Notes: a model not told the origin generated them from the sequence alone. A DNA stretch of 64,000 nt from Cinclus cinclus (GCF_963662255.1 NC_085052.1:31196654-31260653); one strand, 5' to 3'. Positions 50,989 to 64,000 are shown, counted from the first letter of the stretch. Translations and numbers: made by a program.

Positions 50989-53900
50989 ACACAGGGTGTA
51001 ACATATGACAGCTTAAACTGCATGAACAGATACTGATAAAAAACCCCACAGATTTCTCTGTCAATCTAAGTCATAGAAGGAGTCTCACCAATATCTTCAC
51101 AGGACACTTTCTTTTTCTTTCAGTCCGAGGGATTGAGTTCTCATTAAAATAAAAGACAGGTGAAGAGAAAAAAAAAGCGAACAAATAAAAAAACCAAACA
51201 CCAATCAAACAAGACAAACACAGAACTGTTTGTTTAGACTTTAAAAAAATGTAAAAAGAAAAAGAAGAGGAAGGATTTATATCACCCTAGCAGTGGAGGC
51301 GGTACTGTGGCTGTACCTTTGAGATATGCTGTCCATATTTGATCACCTTGCCTTGAACTTCTCCTCTGTGGCTCCCCAGGTGTCCACCAGAACATTCCAG
51401 GCTGCTATGAAATGCCAAAGAGGACTAAGTCCTGGGTTCTCCCTTCCACTGCTCATATTTTGGTGAGGAGTACGTTTAGTGATTAAAGTGTCTGCATTCA
51501 TTTTCACTTGCGACTCGAGTTGGAATATTCAATTTAAATCTTTAAAATCTGGCAGTTAAAAGCTGTCAGTAATTGATTCAGTACTCAGGATGGTTTCCCT
51601 TTAATTTCCAAGCAAGGGTTCAGATTGATTTTTATTTTTAAATCCACATCACCGTGTCTGCAGTTATGAATTACAAAGAACCTCCTTGGCTGGTTTCAAT
51701 CCATTCTAATCTGTCACTCTTCGGAAGAGACTACAGCCATACACACTTGAAATTAAGTTAATTTCTACTAAGGAGGAAAAAAAAATTACTGTCTTATTGT
51801 TAACATCTGTGTCAGAACTTGGCTTTCTGAGCACCACTGGGGTATGGATTTACCACTCTCAAACCTCTGGGCCAACATTTGCCATCGGTGCCACAAATTT
51901 ACCCCACCTTAGGTCATCTCTGACTGACAGCAGGGTCAGATCCACGCATTTTGCATTGTGGTTGGTGACCATGTCAATACTTGACCAGTTTCACCTCCTG
52001 GCCACGGCACAAGCAGCAGTGCAGCTGCCTGGGGTGTCTGTGGGACCGGGGTGCTGCTGCTGTGGGCAGGCTGGGGTTGTGCTCCCAGCCCTTGCCCTAG
52101 AACATTCATTGCCAGCCACTGCTGGCTCCTGATGGGTTACGTGGGTGCGACCCTGAAAGTCTTTGCCTTCTGACACCCATGGGTTGTGGTGGGACGTATG
52201 GCTCTGCTCTGGATACCTAAATCACATGGTTTGTGCTCCTCTTTATGCTGTCTGGTAAATCTCTCAGTTTTAAATCTATGACTGCTCAATCAAGGGAACA
52301 AAGGAGAAAATGCTGACTGCATTGTAAAACTCTCTGGGCTGTGAGGCTCATAGATCAGCTTTATTTGAGCAGTAACACTTTTTGGAAAAGCTACTGGCAG
52401 TACGTCCCTGGGTTAGATGCGTGTTGAATGCATAATTTCCTTTCTACCTCTTCCAAAAGGATGCAGATAGAATAGCAACCCAACACTGTTAATAAGCCCT
52501 TTCTTCTGTAAAGACAAGTTGTTCTCTTCCTCATGCTGGAAAGTGGCTTTTTTATATTGGTGTTCCTTTCAGTTTCAAGAGGATTTCTGGGAGTGAAAGG
52601 CACAAATAGGTAGTGCAAAACAAATTAGCATAGAGATGGCAAAGGTTATGTGCCTGGTCAAAGGTCAAATTAATTACCTTCATATTTCACGTTTCACCAG
52701 CTTTTCTGCTCACCTTCAGGTTAAGCTGGCATGGCTGGTAAAAACAAAAATAAGAAAAATAAAAGCAGAAAATAAAACTACAGCACGAAGTTGTGTGAAA
52801 CTCAATCATTTGCCTCTGTAGGAGATTCTCACACTGGCCTGATGACAGGCAGCCATCAGAAGGAAAATCAATATATCTGAATCTACTTTTTTCATGTGAC
52901 TGGACCTGTGCAATACAGGGAGGAAAGCTGAACAGAAAGGTGGCAAACCAAACTAATTTATTTCTGGATGAAAACTATTTTTCTGTGAACAAATGAAAAT
53001 AATCCTTTTAGCACTTTCTCACTGGAAATTATGGTCATTCAGGTTAAGGTACTGCTGTAAACTGGGGCTCCACTGAATTGTAAGGTAGTAGGAACTAAGA
53101 GCCACTGGACCAGTACACATAACCTAGAAATAAATGGCTATATCCACATAAGATTTTTTGCTTCTATTAAACTTATTTCTCACAATATGATGTGGATTTC
53201 ATATAGTGGGAGAAAATTTTGGGAACATTTTAATGGGGTCTGTTTATGTTTCACTCCTATTAGACATTTCATATCCATAAAAGCCATTATGCAGTGCTCT
53301 TTCCATGATCTAGGATGTGGAAGAACATTTGTGGCTCACAGAGAACCGAAAAAAAATCAACCATCCGGTCGTTGTTTTTCTACATGGCACATTTGGGAAA
53401 TATGAGCTAATAATTTAGGAGCAAAAAGTTTTTACAAGCATTTTATTACTTGCTGAATTTCACTGCAGCATCCAAGTAGTCCATTTAATAAATATTTACT
53501 GAACAGTAAAGTATATTCAGAGTGAGTTCAAAATAAGGGAGTGCGCTGAAATCTGAAGATGAACATGCTAAGTGTGGATCTGTATAGGAGTCCTTTGTTT
53601 AAGCACAGCAAGAGAGAATTTTCATCAGTGAAATGCAAAGCAGAGAAATTAATCAGGAAACATATTTTCTGAATAATGTTCTACCAGCTCAACTTATGAT
53701 GGATTAGCTGTTGACAATAATGCAGGATTAGCATAGGCAACAATTCCACCTCCCTGTAACAGATCCATGAAGGGTTTGAGCAGGAGCATCTGGCAGGGGA
53801 GAGTCTGTAGCAAATCAGAAGGGTACAATTACTGGGAAGCTGTTGGAGTAGAGGTGGACTTCAAACACGCACATCAGTCAGGGAACTCTGGAGATGGAAA

Positions 53901-54357
53901 ACAGTGTCTTGGGAAAAGCCTGAGTGAATCTCAGCCAACATCTTGGATAAAGATGAATTTATAATTTCAGGGCTTTACATCTCCATGAGTTCTAATTCTG
54001 CGATACTTATGAAAAACAATGAAAAGTTGAACTCAAAATGTTTTTTTAAAAATACATTGTTATAAAAAGATCCCTGTTACTCTTTTTTTCTTGCCTGGGC
54101 ATAGCCATTTCTCTCTCAGATACTGGGCCTTGTAACTCCTTCTTCTTAGACAAAAGTGCCATGCTGAAAATAAATAAGTACACGCCTCTTCTTGCTACTT
54201 GAAATACTTTTTAATTATCATTCCTTTTAAATTGGTGACATCACTCATTTTGCCTTACCTTCAACTGTGGATCAAATTCTGATTTTGGCTTACTTTGACC
54301 AGCAATGCTGCAGCTCATGTCCTGCACTCTGCAATCGCCAACTGGAACATTTAGGAA
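50989..54357. other. unannotated unique sequence
   Basis: A GC-richer segment lies at about 51960-52180. An acceptor-like 'tttctttttctttcag' lies near 51107-51122 on the + strand, and AATAAA-type bases follow about 25-30 bases on. The short segment between them carries no recognisable coding sequence. I see no repeats beyond short A-rich tracts. Confidence 0.45.
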
Positions 54358-54393
54358 AGAAAAAAAAAAAAAAAGGAAAAAAAGAAAAAAAAT
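54358..54393 (+). repeat. A-rich (GAAA-like) simple repeat
   Basis: A runs interrupted by single G or GG, entirely purine. Lys-rich and Phe-rich frames here are artefacts. Confidence 0.88.
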
Positions 54394-55460
54394 CCACAAA
54401 TCCATGAAAATTAATTTCCAAATAGAGCCCAGGGAGGTGTTCTGGCCAGAGAAAGTACAACAGAAGGATCAGAGTAGAATCAAAATTGTTGGTTGTATTA
54501 GCAAGGCTGAATTTCTCCACAGACATCTTGCACTCTATTCTTGCTGGTGTTGCACTTTGGCCACATTTAATCGGCCACATTTTTTAATTTTGAACATTAG
54601 TTATTTATTTTGCAGATAAGCACCAAAAATGCCAATTCTGGGTACTATTGCCAGGTTATACATGTACCACTGGTGGTCAGCATTGGGGAAATTGTTTTCC
54701 ATCTTTAGCTGTATGGAAGTCTAAATCACCTAAAACAAGGGTTACCCTTTTCCACAGCTCTTCCTGTGGTCATTGGCAGAAGGGAGGTGCCCAGAAAGGA
54801 GTTTCATACCCCCAGGCAGTGAGTGTGACAGCAGGCACTCACTTTAGACAGACATTTATCTTTCCAATAGGTGAGGTTAGCCCTTCTTCAGGTATGCAAG
54901 GGCTGGCACACAGCCTAAGAACATTGTTCCCAGTATTTTCATCCAAGTGAGGGGAGACATGACATCCTCAAATCCTACAGCAGCAAGAACTCTTGTTAGA
55001 AAGCAGCACTAACAGCTGCTGTAATATTTTCCTAGTGAAATTAATCCCCACAAAGAACTCCAGCAAAGCTCTATTCGCAACCTGTATTTTTCTCACATCC
55101 TCTCAACAGGATTGAGCAGCCATTGAGTGGTGCTCTCTCCAGCAGCTTGGCTGGCATCCTTGGCATGTGAAGTATTTCATCAGTAAGTTATGGGATCTTG
55201 TGATTTCTTTAGAATCCAAGCACTACAAACGTGGTGAAACACAGGAGAGCTGAGACTGCTAATCAGAAAGAATCTGTGATAGGGAAGAAGCAGCGGTATA
55301 AAGGTGGTAAGAAGGTCAAATAGTCAAAGGTGCTCATTTTGGTGTATTTTCTTGGATTAGTGTTTCATCATCTTAATGTGGATGAGGTCCAATAAAGCCA
55401 CAGAAACCTGAGAGGAGAACAGTAGCAACTCCTGACTATCCACAGACTGTCACTGTGACA
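54394..55460. other. unannotated unique sequence
   Basis: No gene or interspersed repeat recognised between the A-rich tract and the long pyrimidine tract. Frames are at most about 100 codons. Confidence 0.5.
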
Positions 55461-55799
<339 letters not shown>

Positions 55800-57301
55800 A
55801 GCTACTCTGATCTCCTATTGTCAGACATCACACAAGAGAGGCAGTGGACATGATAGGGATAAATGAAGGCAATAATTCCAGAGAAAGGAAAACAATCCCA
55901 CACACATCAGTCATATGTTCCAAAGCAGCAAAGAATTTACTGCAGTAAGACAAAGAGACAACCTAAGATTTATAAATCAAAAGTTGTAAATAGAATGCAA
56001 ACACCCCGTTTAAAGATAAAAATACCTGGAGTTAAATCATGTGTGTTGATAAGGATGTGCACATTTTTAGGCTTTTTTGGGGAAAAAAAGAAATATAATT
56101 CAGAATTCTATAAAATATAAAGTAGTCTTCCTAATTCGTCTTACAAAACTCATTATTTTGACTCTCTGGTTCATAAATGGAGACAAAAAAAAAATGCACT
56201 AAAGATAAAGCAAGACAAAGTGAGCCTACAGCCCATGATATGCTGTTTCACCCATGACACCAAGGTGTCCAGCTAAACATATCATCACTTCCTCTGATGC
56301 ACCTGGATTTTCTTCACCTTTTCTGTGAATGCAGTGGATATTTCAGTTGATGAGGTATTCTTCACATGATATAAGCTGAAGGCTGCAATAAGATGACTTT
56401 CTAACCAAGATCATCTGACTGGAAGGTCACAGCATAGGCTGCAAAACATTACTTGCTCAACTTGTTACCTAAAGGCCTAAAAAAAAAGGTCAGAAACAGT
56501 TCAGCTACATATAGAGAAGGTGAATGCCCCAGGCAGCAGCAGAATCTTCTATTTCTCATACTAGAGAAAAAAGAATTACATTATATATATCATTTTTACC
56601 ATGTAACCACTGGAGAGGGGGGGGCCTGTATCCTTTTCTATACCTTTAGAAAGTAAATTAACTAATAAATTGCATTTAAAAGTAAAAGTGACCCCCTAAT
56701 AGTAATAATTTCTAATCATTATCTCCTATTGAGTATCACACCAATACACCTGCTTTCGCTGGGAAAGTTTACATCACTATAGATAATTCTATCTTGACTT
56801 GATGTAAAAAATGAAATAATATTTTCAACTACTGATAACTATCTTTTTCAAATTATAATAGGTAGGGAAATGGAAGGTGTAGTTATAAACTCTTTTCCCA
56901 AATGAAAAATAAATGAGACTGCACTGAAATTTGAAACACTGAAATCTACATGAAGAAAAATTATCATAGTCTATTGAAATCATAATAAAACTTGGATTTT
57001 AAGTGCAAATACAGGTCATTTCAATGCAGAAATATTAATATTTAATTCCAAACTGGTGTTAATATTGTCTGAAATGGAATATTCAGAGATTACACAAGCA
57101 GAATCTAAGGTATTTTTCCTCTCTCTAGGGACACTGAAGATTTAAATGAACAGAGACACATTTTACGTGCAACAAAATAATGAGGAGTGCCTTGGTTTTC
57201 ATTTGACAGCTCTTTCTCTAACCCAGTTATTCTTTCTGTTCTTTAACTTGTAAAGCCACCCGAAATGTAATTCCAAATTCCTCAAAGGACATTCATAAAG
57301 G
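55800..57301. other. unannotated unique sequence
   Basis: Strongly AT-rich with many short A runs. No gene, RNA or interspersed repeat recognised. A run of eight G lies near 56618. Confidence 0.5.
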
Positions 57302-57486
57302 TTTGCCCAGAGAAGCTGTGGATGCCCCATCCCTGGGAGTGTCCCAGGCCAGGCTGGATGGGGCTCTGAGTAACCTGGGATAGTGGAAGGTGTCCCTGCC
57401 CATGGCAGGGGGTTGAACTAAAGTATTTAAAGAATATTAAAGAATATCCCTTCCAACCCAAGCATTTCTGTAATTCTATCATATCA
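57302..57486 (+). mobile_element. CR1 LINE 3' end, truncated
   Basis: The + strand reads into the 3' terminus of a CR1 element. Blocks in order are 'gcccagagaagctgtgga', 'ccatccctggga', 'ccaggctggatggggctctgag', 'cctggga.agtggaaggtgtcc', 'ctgcccatggcaggg', 'gttg.aact', 'cccttccaaccca' and the tail 'attctgtaattctat'. A local 10-base duplication ('ttaaagaata' twice) sits near 57426-57445. Only UTR and tail remain, about 185 bases, which is the usual dead-on-arrival truncation. Orientation is opposite to the copy at 40.3 kb. Confidence 0.95.
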
Positions 57487-57935
57487 CCTTTGTCACTTCA
57501 TGTTCAGAAGGAATGTAATACATCCAGTCTTAAAGAGAATGAACAACACAAAGTGAAAATGAAGAGTGAAATTTTAAAAGGGTTGGTTTGTGGTTCATGA
57601 AATTCAGGGTACACACAGTGTATGTGCAGATTTCAGGAGTGAGACATCTGTATCTCACCTCTTGTGGGGTTTCTGGGACATCACTGAAGTCCTTCCTTCC
57701 CTTTTCCTCTATTGCAAAAGTGTGCAGCACTTTTGTGACAGTGACACAAACATAATACACACTTTGTATTTTACTCAGCCTTGTGTAGTGGCTGTCCAGC
57801 TGCAGTTCAGGGAAATCCTAGTTCTCTAATGGCTGATGTTAGCCTTTTGTCAGAAAACTGTGGCTTCCCCTTTAAAATTCATCTAGCTACAGCATTGTAA
57901 AAAAGTTGAAAAAACATAATTTTGAAAACAAGTGG

Positions 57936-57936
<1 letters not shown>
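57487..57936. other. unannotated unique sequence
   Basis: No gene recognised between the CR1 end and the TA microsatellite. Confidence 0.5.

Positions 57937-57967
<31 letters not shown>
57937..57967 (+). repeat. (TA)15 microsatellite
   Basis: About 15 perfect TA units. It can extrude as a cruciform and is likely polymorphic in length. Confidence 0.97.
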
Positions 57968-57971
<4 letters not shown>

Positions 57972-60343
57972 GACTGTTCAATAGTTTATATAGCTCTAAA
58001 CCATAAAAATAGCATTCTTTTCCGTAAAGAATTTACTAGCAATATGGCAACAGAAGTTCTGAAAGGGAGTGGGGAAGGGGGAGAGAAGAAATGTGTACTG
58101 GATGACAGGAAGCTGCATACTTTTAATGCTGCCTAACAGCTACCTTCTGTGGCTGTGCAGCACTCGAGTTACAAGTTCAAAGATTGATTAATCATCCACT
58201 CAGCTGCACCATAAAGTTATAGAGTTTTTCCCTTGGTAGATGTCTGGAACATGGGAGTGGGGGGGGGATGGAATAAAAAAGTAGGCAATTTACAAACAAG
58301 GATAAGGAAACCTGAATAGCTGTTATGATTTAAAACCAAGCATTTAGTGATAAAAGCTGCCTACTCACTTTCAAGTACTTTGATCACAGAGAATTGAGGG
58401 AGTTGACTGCAGTATGTCCTGCCTTACTGAAGACTTCTCTAAACTGGGGCATGCCAGTCCTGTGAGCCATTAAGTGTTTCTTGGCATGATGTGTCATTTC
58501 AGAATGTGTTGGTTTAGTAAATGATGCACTTTCATATACAAGAGTGCCTCTGAAAGGCTGAAAAAGAAGGGGGGAAAAAAAGAAATGGAAAAAAAAAACC
58601 ACAAAAGGGAGAAATTAGATCTATGCTAATTCAGACTAAAACAACACAGATGAAAAGCTGCAGGAAAGTATTCCGAGGAAGTCTTATCCTATTGTTGTGC
58701 TGTCAGTAAGGACAATTTTCAGGTGTCAGTGAAGAACTGAAATAGATCTGTGCCCTTGAGTCCGAGACATCAGTGTCCTGAAGGGCAGCATCTGGACATT
58801 GGTCATAATCATCCTTCTGCATCCTCTTGTTCACTGGGACTTTTGCATGGGAAATCTAATTTTAAGTACATCCTTGGCATTTTCTCCCTCAACAATAATT
58901 TGACATTTTCCACCTCTTATTACTTATGAAACCTGACATCATGTCAGTCTTCTAGCATGAACCTTCAGCCACTGTAGTATTCCTCCTACTTAATTACAGC
59001 CATGATTGAAGGAAAGTTGTTAACTTCTCTTGTACAGCATGCACACTTATGGGTAAATGATGACATTTCCAGACCATTCTTCTAAATTAATTAGCATATT
59101 AATGCAATAATGAAAGGATATGTATATATGTTTTATGTAGATTTGGCTGTGCATGCATGCATGTTGATCTAAGTGTTTTGCAGTATATACATTTTTGACA
59201 GTGAAAAACTGTTCTTTTCACTCTTGTTAAGGTAAACACTTCCAAGCCATGTGCATCAGCACTTTGCAAATACCTCTGGTGTTCATTCCCACAGGTTATC
59301 TGTGTTTGGTTACCCCCTTTCAGGCAAGGATTTACCCAACAGAAAACTCTGCCCTAAATAGAAGTGAAAGCAGTGTGACTAAATTTACAAGAGATCTTTT
59401 TAACTGTTGTGCTTTGATACAACATTATCAGAAAGACAAAAAAAAACCCAAAACACTCTTTGGCTAGAATTTTAGTCTTTGCACCTGCAGCTTTTGGCTT
59501 TTTGCTATGCATTAAGTAGTAATGACTTTAAGGACATTTTTTTTCTGTCTTTTTTTTACATGAAGCAGAACTTACATAAATGTTCTGATAGTAAGGCAGC
59601 AATGAGAGGAATGTATAGAGTGAAAATTCCTACTGCTTCTCTGTAGAAAAAGCCAGGAAATCTTCAGGAGTTTCCAGGGATAAATGTCTGTGGCCAGAAA
59701 CACACTGACGGGCCGTGGTGGCTGAGCCACACTCAAGGCAGGAATAGCAAATCCTGTCCTCGCTGTGCTGCTCCTGAGGTTGCTGAATCCTGGGTGAGAT
59801 CCCAGAGGCTTTAGGACTCCTTGGCTGAGCTTCCAAGCATGGATGGAGAAGCAGCAGTTGTGTCAGTGTCACTTTGTGCCCCTTTCACTAACTCTAAAAC
59901 TCCTGCTGCTTCCCAACAATGGTGTGAGCCCTCTGGCAGATCACATAACCCTGCATGTGCCTTATTCTCCTGTTTTGCTCTCCCAGAAAACCCAGACCCT
60001 GGTGGATTTACCTCCTAGAATGGATACTTTATTCTGCTGACTGAGGAATTCTAAGTTTACCCGTGCTCCATGCTCAGGCATCACATCCCCCCTAGCCAGA
60101 GGTGAAACACTGCATGCTGCTCGAGCGTTTTGGGATGGGGAGTTTTGGCAAGGGAGTCCCAAACTTCAGGGACAGGCTGGTTGGCTGGCATGGCTGTGCT
60201 CTTACCCATCTGCTGAAGTGGCAGAGTGCCTGCTTAAAAATTACTCAGCACTGCAAAAGTGGATTGTGCAAGGTAGGTGAAAATAGCAACTTTACCATTC
60301 CTATTTGTCTTGTGACAAACAGGTGTTTCTCAGGAATCTTCCA
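57968..60343. other. unannotated sequence with small simple repeats
   Basis: A run of nine G lies near 58259-58267 and (GCAT)3 near 59152-59163. An A run into CCC lies at about 59437-59449. About 59640-60240 is GC-richer with overlapping frames on both strands, none recognised. I see no gene. Confidence 0.5.
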
Positions 60344-60990
60344 CTGAATTCCTTTACGTGTGTGTGTGTGTGTGTGTGTGTGTAGGTATATATATTTATG
60401 TTACACATATTATGAATCCCTGAATTCCTTTACATGTGTGTATGTGTGTAGATATATATATTTATGTTACACCTATTATGAATTCCTGAATTCCTTTACG
60501 TGTGTGTATGTGTAGATATATGTATTTATGTTACACATGTTATGAATTCCTGAATTCCTTTACGTGTGTGTATGTGTAGATATATGTATTTATGTTACAC
60601 ATGTTATGAATTCCTGAGTTCCTTTACGTGTGTGTATGTGTAGATATATATATTTATATTACACATTTATGAATTCCTGAGTTCCTTTACGTGTGTGTAT
60701 GTGTAGATATATGTATTTATGTTACACCTATTATGAATCCCTGAGTTCCTTTATGTGTGTGTATGTGTAGATATATGTATTTATGTTACACATGTTATGA
60801 ATCCCTGAGTTCCTTTACGTGTGTGTATGTGTAGATATATGTATTTATGTTACACCTATTATGAATCCCTGAGTTCCTTTACGTGTGTGTATGTGTAGAT
60901 ATATGTATTTATGTTACACATGTTATGAATTCCTGAGTTCCTTTACGTGTGTGTATGTGTAGATATATATATTTATGTTACACATATTAT
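60344..60990 (+). repeat. 64-bp minisatellite, ten copies
   Basis: The landmark 'cctttac' or 'ccttta' recurs at 60351, 60427, 60493, 60557, 60621, 60684, 60748, 60812, 60876 and 60940. Spacings are 76, 66, 64, 64, 63, 64, 64, 64 and 64. Each unit holds 'gaat.cctga', the landmark, a GT-rich run, an ATATAT segment, 'tttatgttacac' and a variable 3' end. The first unit is longer because its GT run has grown to about 13 units (60358-60383). Units are about 90-95% alike, so it is a typical VNTR. GT and TA blocks in every unit could adopt Z-DNA or cruciform forms. It is not a CRISPR array: there are no spacers. Confidence 0.97.
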
Positions 60991-63399
60991 ACGTGTGTGC
61001 ATGTGTACACACAGACATACGTCTCTTCTTTCTTCCAAGGAGAGAATTTTTCCAACATTTATCTCCTTAAAATTTCAGATCCCTGTTTCTCTGCCCTTCA
61101 CATGTAGCTCAGTGCAGACAGTGAGGACTGTTCTGTTCCATAGCTAGCCAGGCTCCCACCTTAACTGGGAAACCTCTTCCCTTTCCCTCTTTCTTCTAAC
61201 TGGCTACTGAAATCTATACTGTACTGTTGCTACAGTGAGAAAAACAAATTCTTTGAAGCTGTTGAGCTCCAGAATCCAACTTTTATATGGACATAGTAAT
61301 TGAGAAGTTTGGGGGTTTTATGCTGGCAGTTCTGCTCTCTCAGGTGGCTGAACAGAAGCAGCTGGGACTGATTTCTTACCCTTACAACCATCACTCACTT
61401 TTCATCTAAAAATGTCAGCTAAGTTTCAGGGTGAAGTCTGGTTTCATCTGGTCAAATTAACCTTCTCAATAATCTTAAAGGGAGAGCTGACCTTTGCTGA
61501 GGTATAACTTACGTCAAACATTTTAAGGAAATCTTTAAAGCTCACAGATGGTTCTGCAAGTGAGCTGCTGTCTTGAAATTAGGAACACTATTTGTTATAT
61601 ACAGAACTTTTGTCAAAATAAAACACAAAAACCTTATAGTATTTTTCTTTGCATCGTCAAACAGAACCTTTTACTGGAGCCTCAGTTTCCACTGTAACAA
61701 AATATTTCAAACTGTGAACCTGTTTTTCATCTTATAGGATTGATATATTATGCAGTAGATTTTAATTTGAAGCATATTATTTTCACCTCTGTCTATGCAA
61801 AATTAAACTTCAGCATGATCTTATTTCTTGACTCAGAATTTTGTGAGGAAAGGGAAAGCTGAGAGGAATCTTTGTGTGTCCCAGAACAAGGAAAGGAGAA
61901 AAATCTATAACTGACATCCATGGTTTTTGCAAGCTCACTGTTGGATTTTTTTTTTTTTATATAGCAAAAGAAAATGGGGGGAAATACTGATGGGAATGAT
62001 AGAAAAGCTAGATCTGATACAACCCTGTCAGGATTTTCGATCTGGGGTGGTTTTCTAGTCGTTACAATGCTCAGGGCAGCGTGCTATGTGTCCCAAGTCA
62101 CTCCTGTTCAATGGCAATTTGCTGCTTTGCCCTTTTTGGTTTGGAATCTGACTAAATGTTTATTCTTCACTTACCTTGACCAGTATCTTATATTACAGGG
62201 GGGTGTAAGGAAAACATAGCCAGGGTCAGCTGCAAGAATTCATTCAGATTAAACCTTGCCTATGACAGAGTATTTTTAAAAGCACGAATTGCAGGAGTTG
62301 CAGGTTCTCTGCTACTCACAAACATCTGTCCCACTTTTCCTCCCAGACAACAAGAGCAGCTTTAAAAGGTCCAGGAGCACAGAAGTGCATCTCTGAGCTC
62401 AAAAGTATTCTTGGCATTTTACTTTTACTGCAAATCTTGAATAGTTGGTTGTTTCAGCAACTTAAAACCAGGGGTCTGATGCTGAAGTTTAACTGCCCCT
62501 GTGAAAACCTCGGCTGGGAGTAAAGTCACGAAGCAGGAATAGAAAATAACATGAGAAAGCTAGAATAATGTGTTTCCATGCATTAATCAAAGAAACTTTA
62601 CACCAAGTGCAAAACAGCCTTGGGAAGTGGATGGTGGCAAGAAGGAGTTATCAGTAGCAGGTTTTAGTATCAGATTGAAATTTAGGTTCCACAGAGATGG
62701 ACTGAGAATCACAAAGAAGTGAGCATCTGTTCAGCTTCCAGTGATGCTAAGCAATCTTATTCCTCTGGCACAGATTTATTTATATGAAGAGAAGCACTGA
62801 AACAAAATGTTGGCTTAGCCTCAATCTGTTTTTTATTTTTTCTTTTTTTTTTTTTTTCCAATCTAGTGTCACGGAAACCATTTTGTTTTGCTGCGATTTA
62901 AGTTATATTTCCATTTCCATTTTTGGCATTGTGGAAAATTGTTCTCGCCAGGTAAATATTGACAATTTTAAAAGGCTCACGTGAAAAGTGAATGGAAGTT
63001 GTGTGGAAATTCGGGGGCTGTACTTAATTTATAAACTTTTCTTGCCACTATCCTCTAGGAAAATAATATGGAGCTGCACTTGCATTTTCAAGTGCTTCTG
63101 TATGTGAACTCAAAAGCCCAAGGTATATTTCAGATGCATAGTTTTTGGTCAACTTAGAATTAAAAAGCAGCTGTGCTTCATATCAAATAAGTCCCCCAAG
63201 GTAAGATACTTGGTTTCAAAGTAGGTGGTTTTGGATCTGCCTATAGCCCAAGGATTTCAACAGAAAGATTCAAAGGTCTTAATGAAAATTTGATCATTGT
63301 CTCTAGAGAGAGAAGGGTTTTGTGAGAGAATTCAGCCTGCCTGCTTGGCCTGAACCGGCCCTTACAGCTGCCTTTTCAGCACCTAGCCAGAACAAAAAT
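60991..63399. other. unannotated unique sequence
   Basis: No gene recognised. T runs lie near 61948-61960 and 62843-62858. The right edge of the minisatellite passes into a short GT/CA-rich remnant at 60991-61020. Confidence 0.5.
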
Positions 63400-63930
63400 G
63401 AACACATAATTTACTTTTTCTGCAGCCTCATTAAAATTGAACTAATTTTTTGAGAACACTATGCTGTAGTTCCATACTTCATAATAAACTGTTTATTTTT
63501 TTCCCATATAAATGAGTGTGAACCATTAAGCTTTCAACAACAGCACCTAAATAATGAGGAGGAACACATTTTTTAAATGAGGATAATTGTAATTGCAGAA
63601 CTTTCCAAGTGATGCAGTAAATTTTCTCTCAGCTGTAAGATTGGCCTTTCTGTAAAATAAATGCTTTCGTTTATCTTTAAGTTATTAAGCTCATTACAGA
63701 AGCAACTGTATAAAGTTTGCTAGCCTAAATTTTCTAGAACAAACTGACTAAAGTTTATCCCGTGCTTCGAGTCTTTGAAAGCATCATTTACCTCATCATT
63801 GAAATCCAATATATTTTTGCCATTTTCATCACACAGATTTTTCTCCGCTACCTGCCACATTATTGCTAATTAATATACATTAAAATTATTTATAATGACA
63901 AACAAGAATCAAAATTTTCTGCGCAGGAAA
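63400..63930. other. AT-rich block dense in TAAT/ATTA cores; candidate conserved element
   Basis: The block has many homeodomain-type cores (for example 'gctaattaatatac' near 63865-63880, and ATTA cores near 63430, 63590 and 63690). It has no simple repeat and no long frame. This composition is common in deeply conserved vertebrate enhancers, but also in plain AT-rich DNA. Conservation cannot be judged from one sequence. Confidence 0.2.
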
Positions 63931-64000
63931 AAGCCACTGGTGTCTAGGAAATGCTAACCCACTCTCACTAGCTGTTATCCTCGACAGAGATTCCCTGCTG
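63931..64000. other. window edge, nothing recognised
   Basis: Short unique sequence up to the end of the window. Confidence 0.5.

Noticed and set aside
53187..53405. Short zinc-finger-like peptide (Cys, His, 'GCGRTF')
   Set aside because: Only one half-motif, no second Cys/His pair with correct spacing and no neighbouring fingers.
60344..60990. CRISPR-like array
   Set aside because: Repeats are directly adjacent with no unique spacers, and the DNA is vertebrate.

Overview
The window looks like non-coding nuclear DNA from a bird, probably a songbird. It is AT-rich and sparse in interspersed repeats. The repeats I can recognise are avian: two truncated CR1 LINE ends and two to three decayed endogenous-retrovirus LTRs without internal genes. 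No open frame encodes a protein I recognise. Frames are short, begin and end at random, and many are by-products of repeats. There is no bacterial-style gene packing, rRNA, tRNA or CRISPR array. The sequence fits an intergenic desert or one or more very long introns; it does not show which.

Layout. 1-15.5 kb: unique AT-rich sequence, one probable ancient amniote repeat near 1.0 kb, scattered A/T tracts, and a 202-codon frame at 12.4-13.0 kb that is probably fortuitous. 15.5-16.2 kb: an LTR-like block with a repeated upstream portion. 16.2-23.9 kb: unique sequence, a GC-richer patch at 20.2-20.6 kb and an (AATCC)11 microsatellite at 22.5 kb. 23.86-24.45 kb: a nearly full-length old avian solo LTR, + strand. 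25.3 kb: an uninterrupted 42-base A tract. 34.2 kb: GTT and ATT/ATTACT microsatellites. 35.44-36.25 kb: a second solo LTR, - strand, with its own polyadenylation signal and tandem units. 40.3 kb: a CR1 3' end, - strand. 50.4-51.0 kb: a cysteine-rich, nearly open - strand stretch of unknown nature. 55.46-55.80 kb: 339 bases of unbroken pyrimidine, mostly (CTTT)n. 57.3 kb: a CR1 3' end, + strand. 60.34-60.99 kb: a ten-copy minisatellite with a 64-bp unit. 63.4-63.9 kb: an AT-rich block dense in homeodomain-type cores that could be a conserved non-coding element.

No genes act together here and I found no convincing new biological system. The strongest observations are the structured 64-bp minisatellite, the very long CTTT tract, the two solo LTRs with internal structure, and the unexplained open stretch at 50.4-51.0 kb. 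Repeat-family statements rest on recalled similarity to avian consensus sequences, not on a database search.
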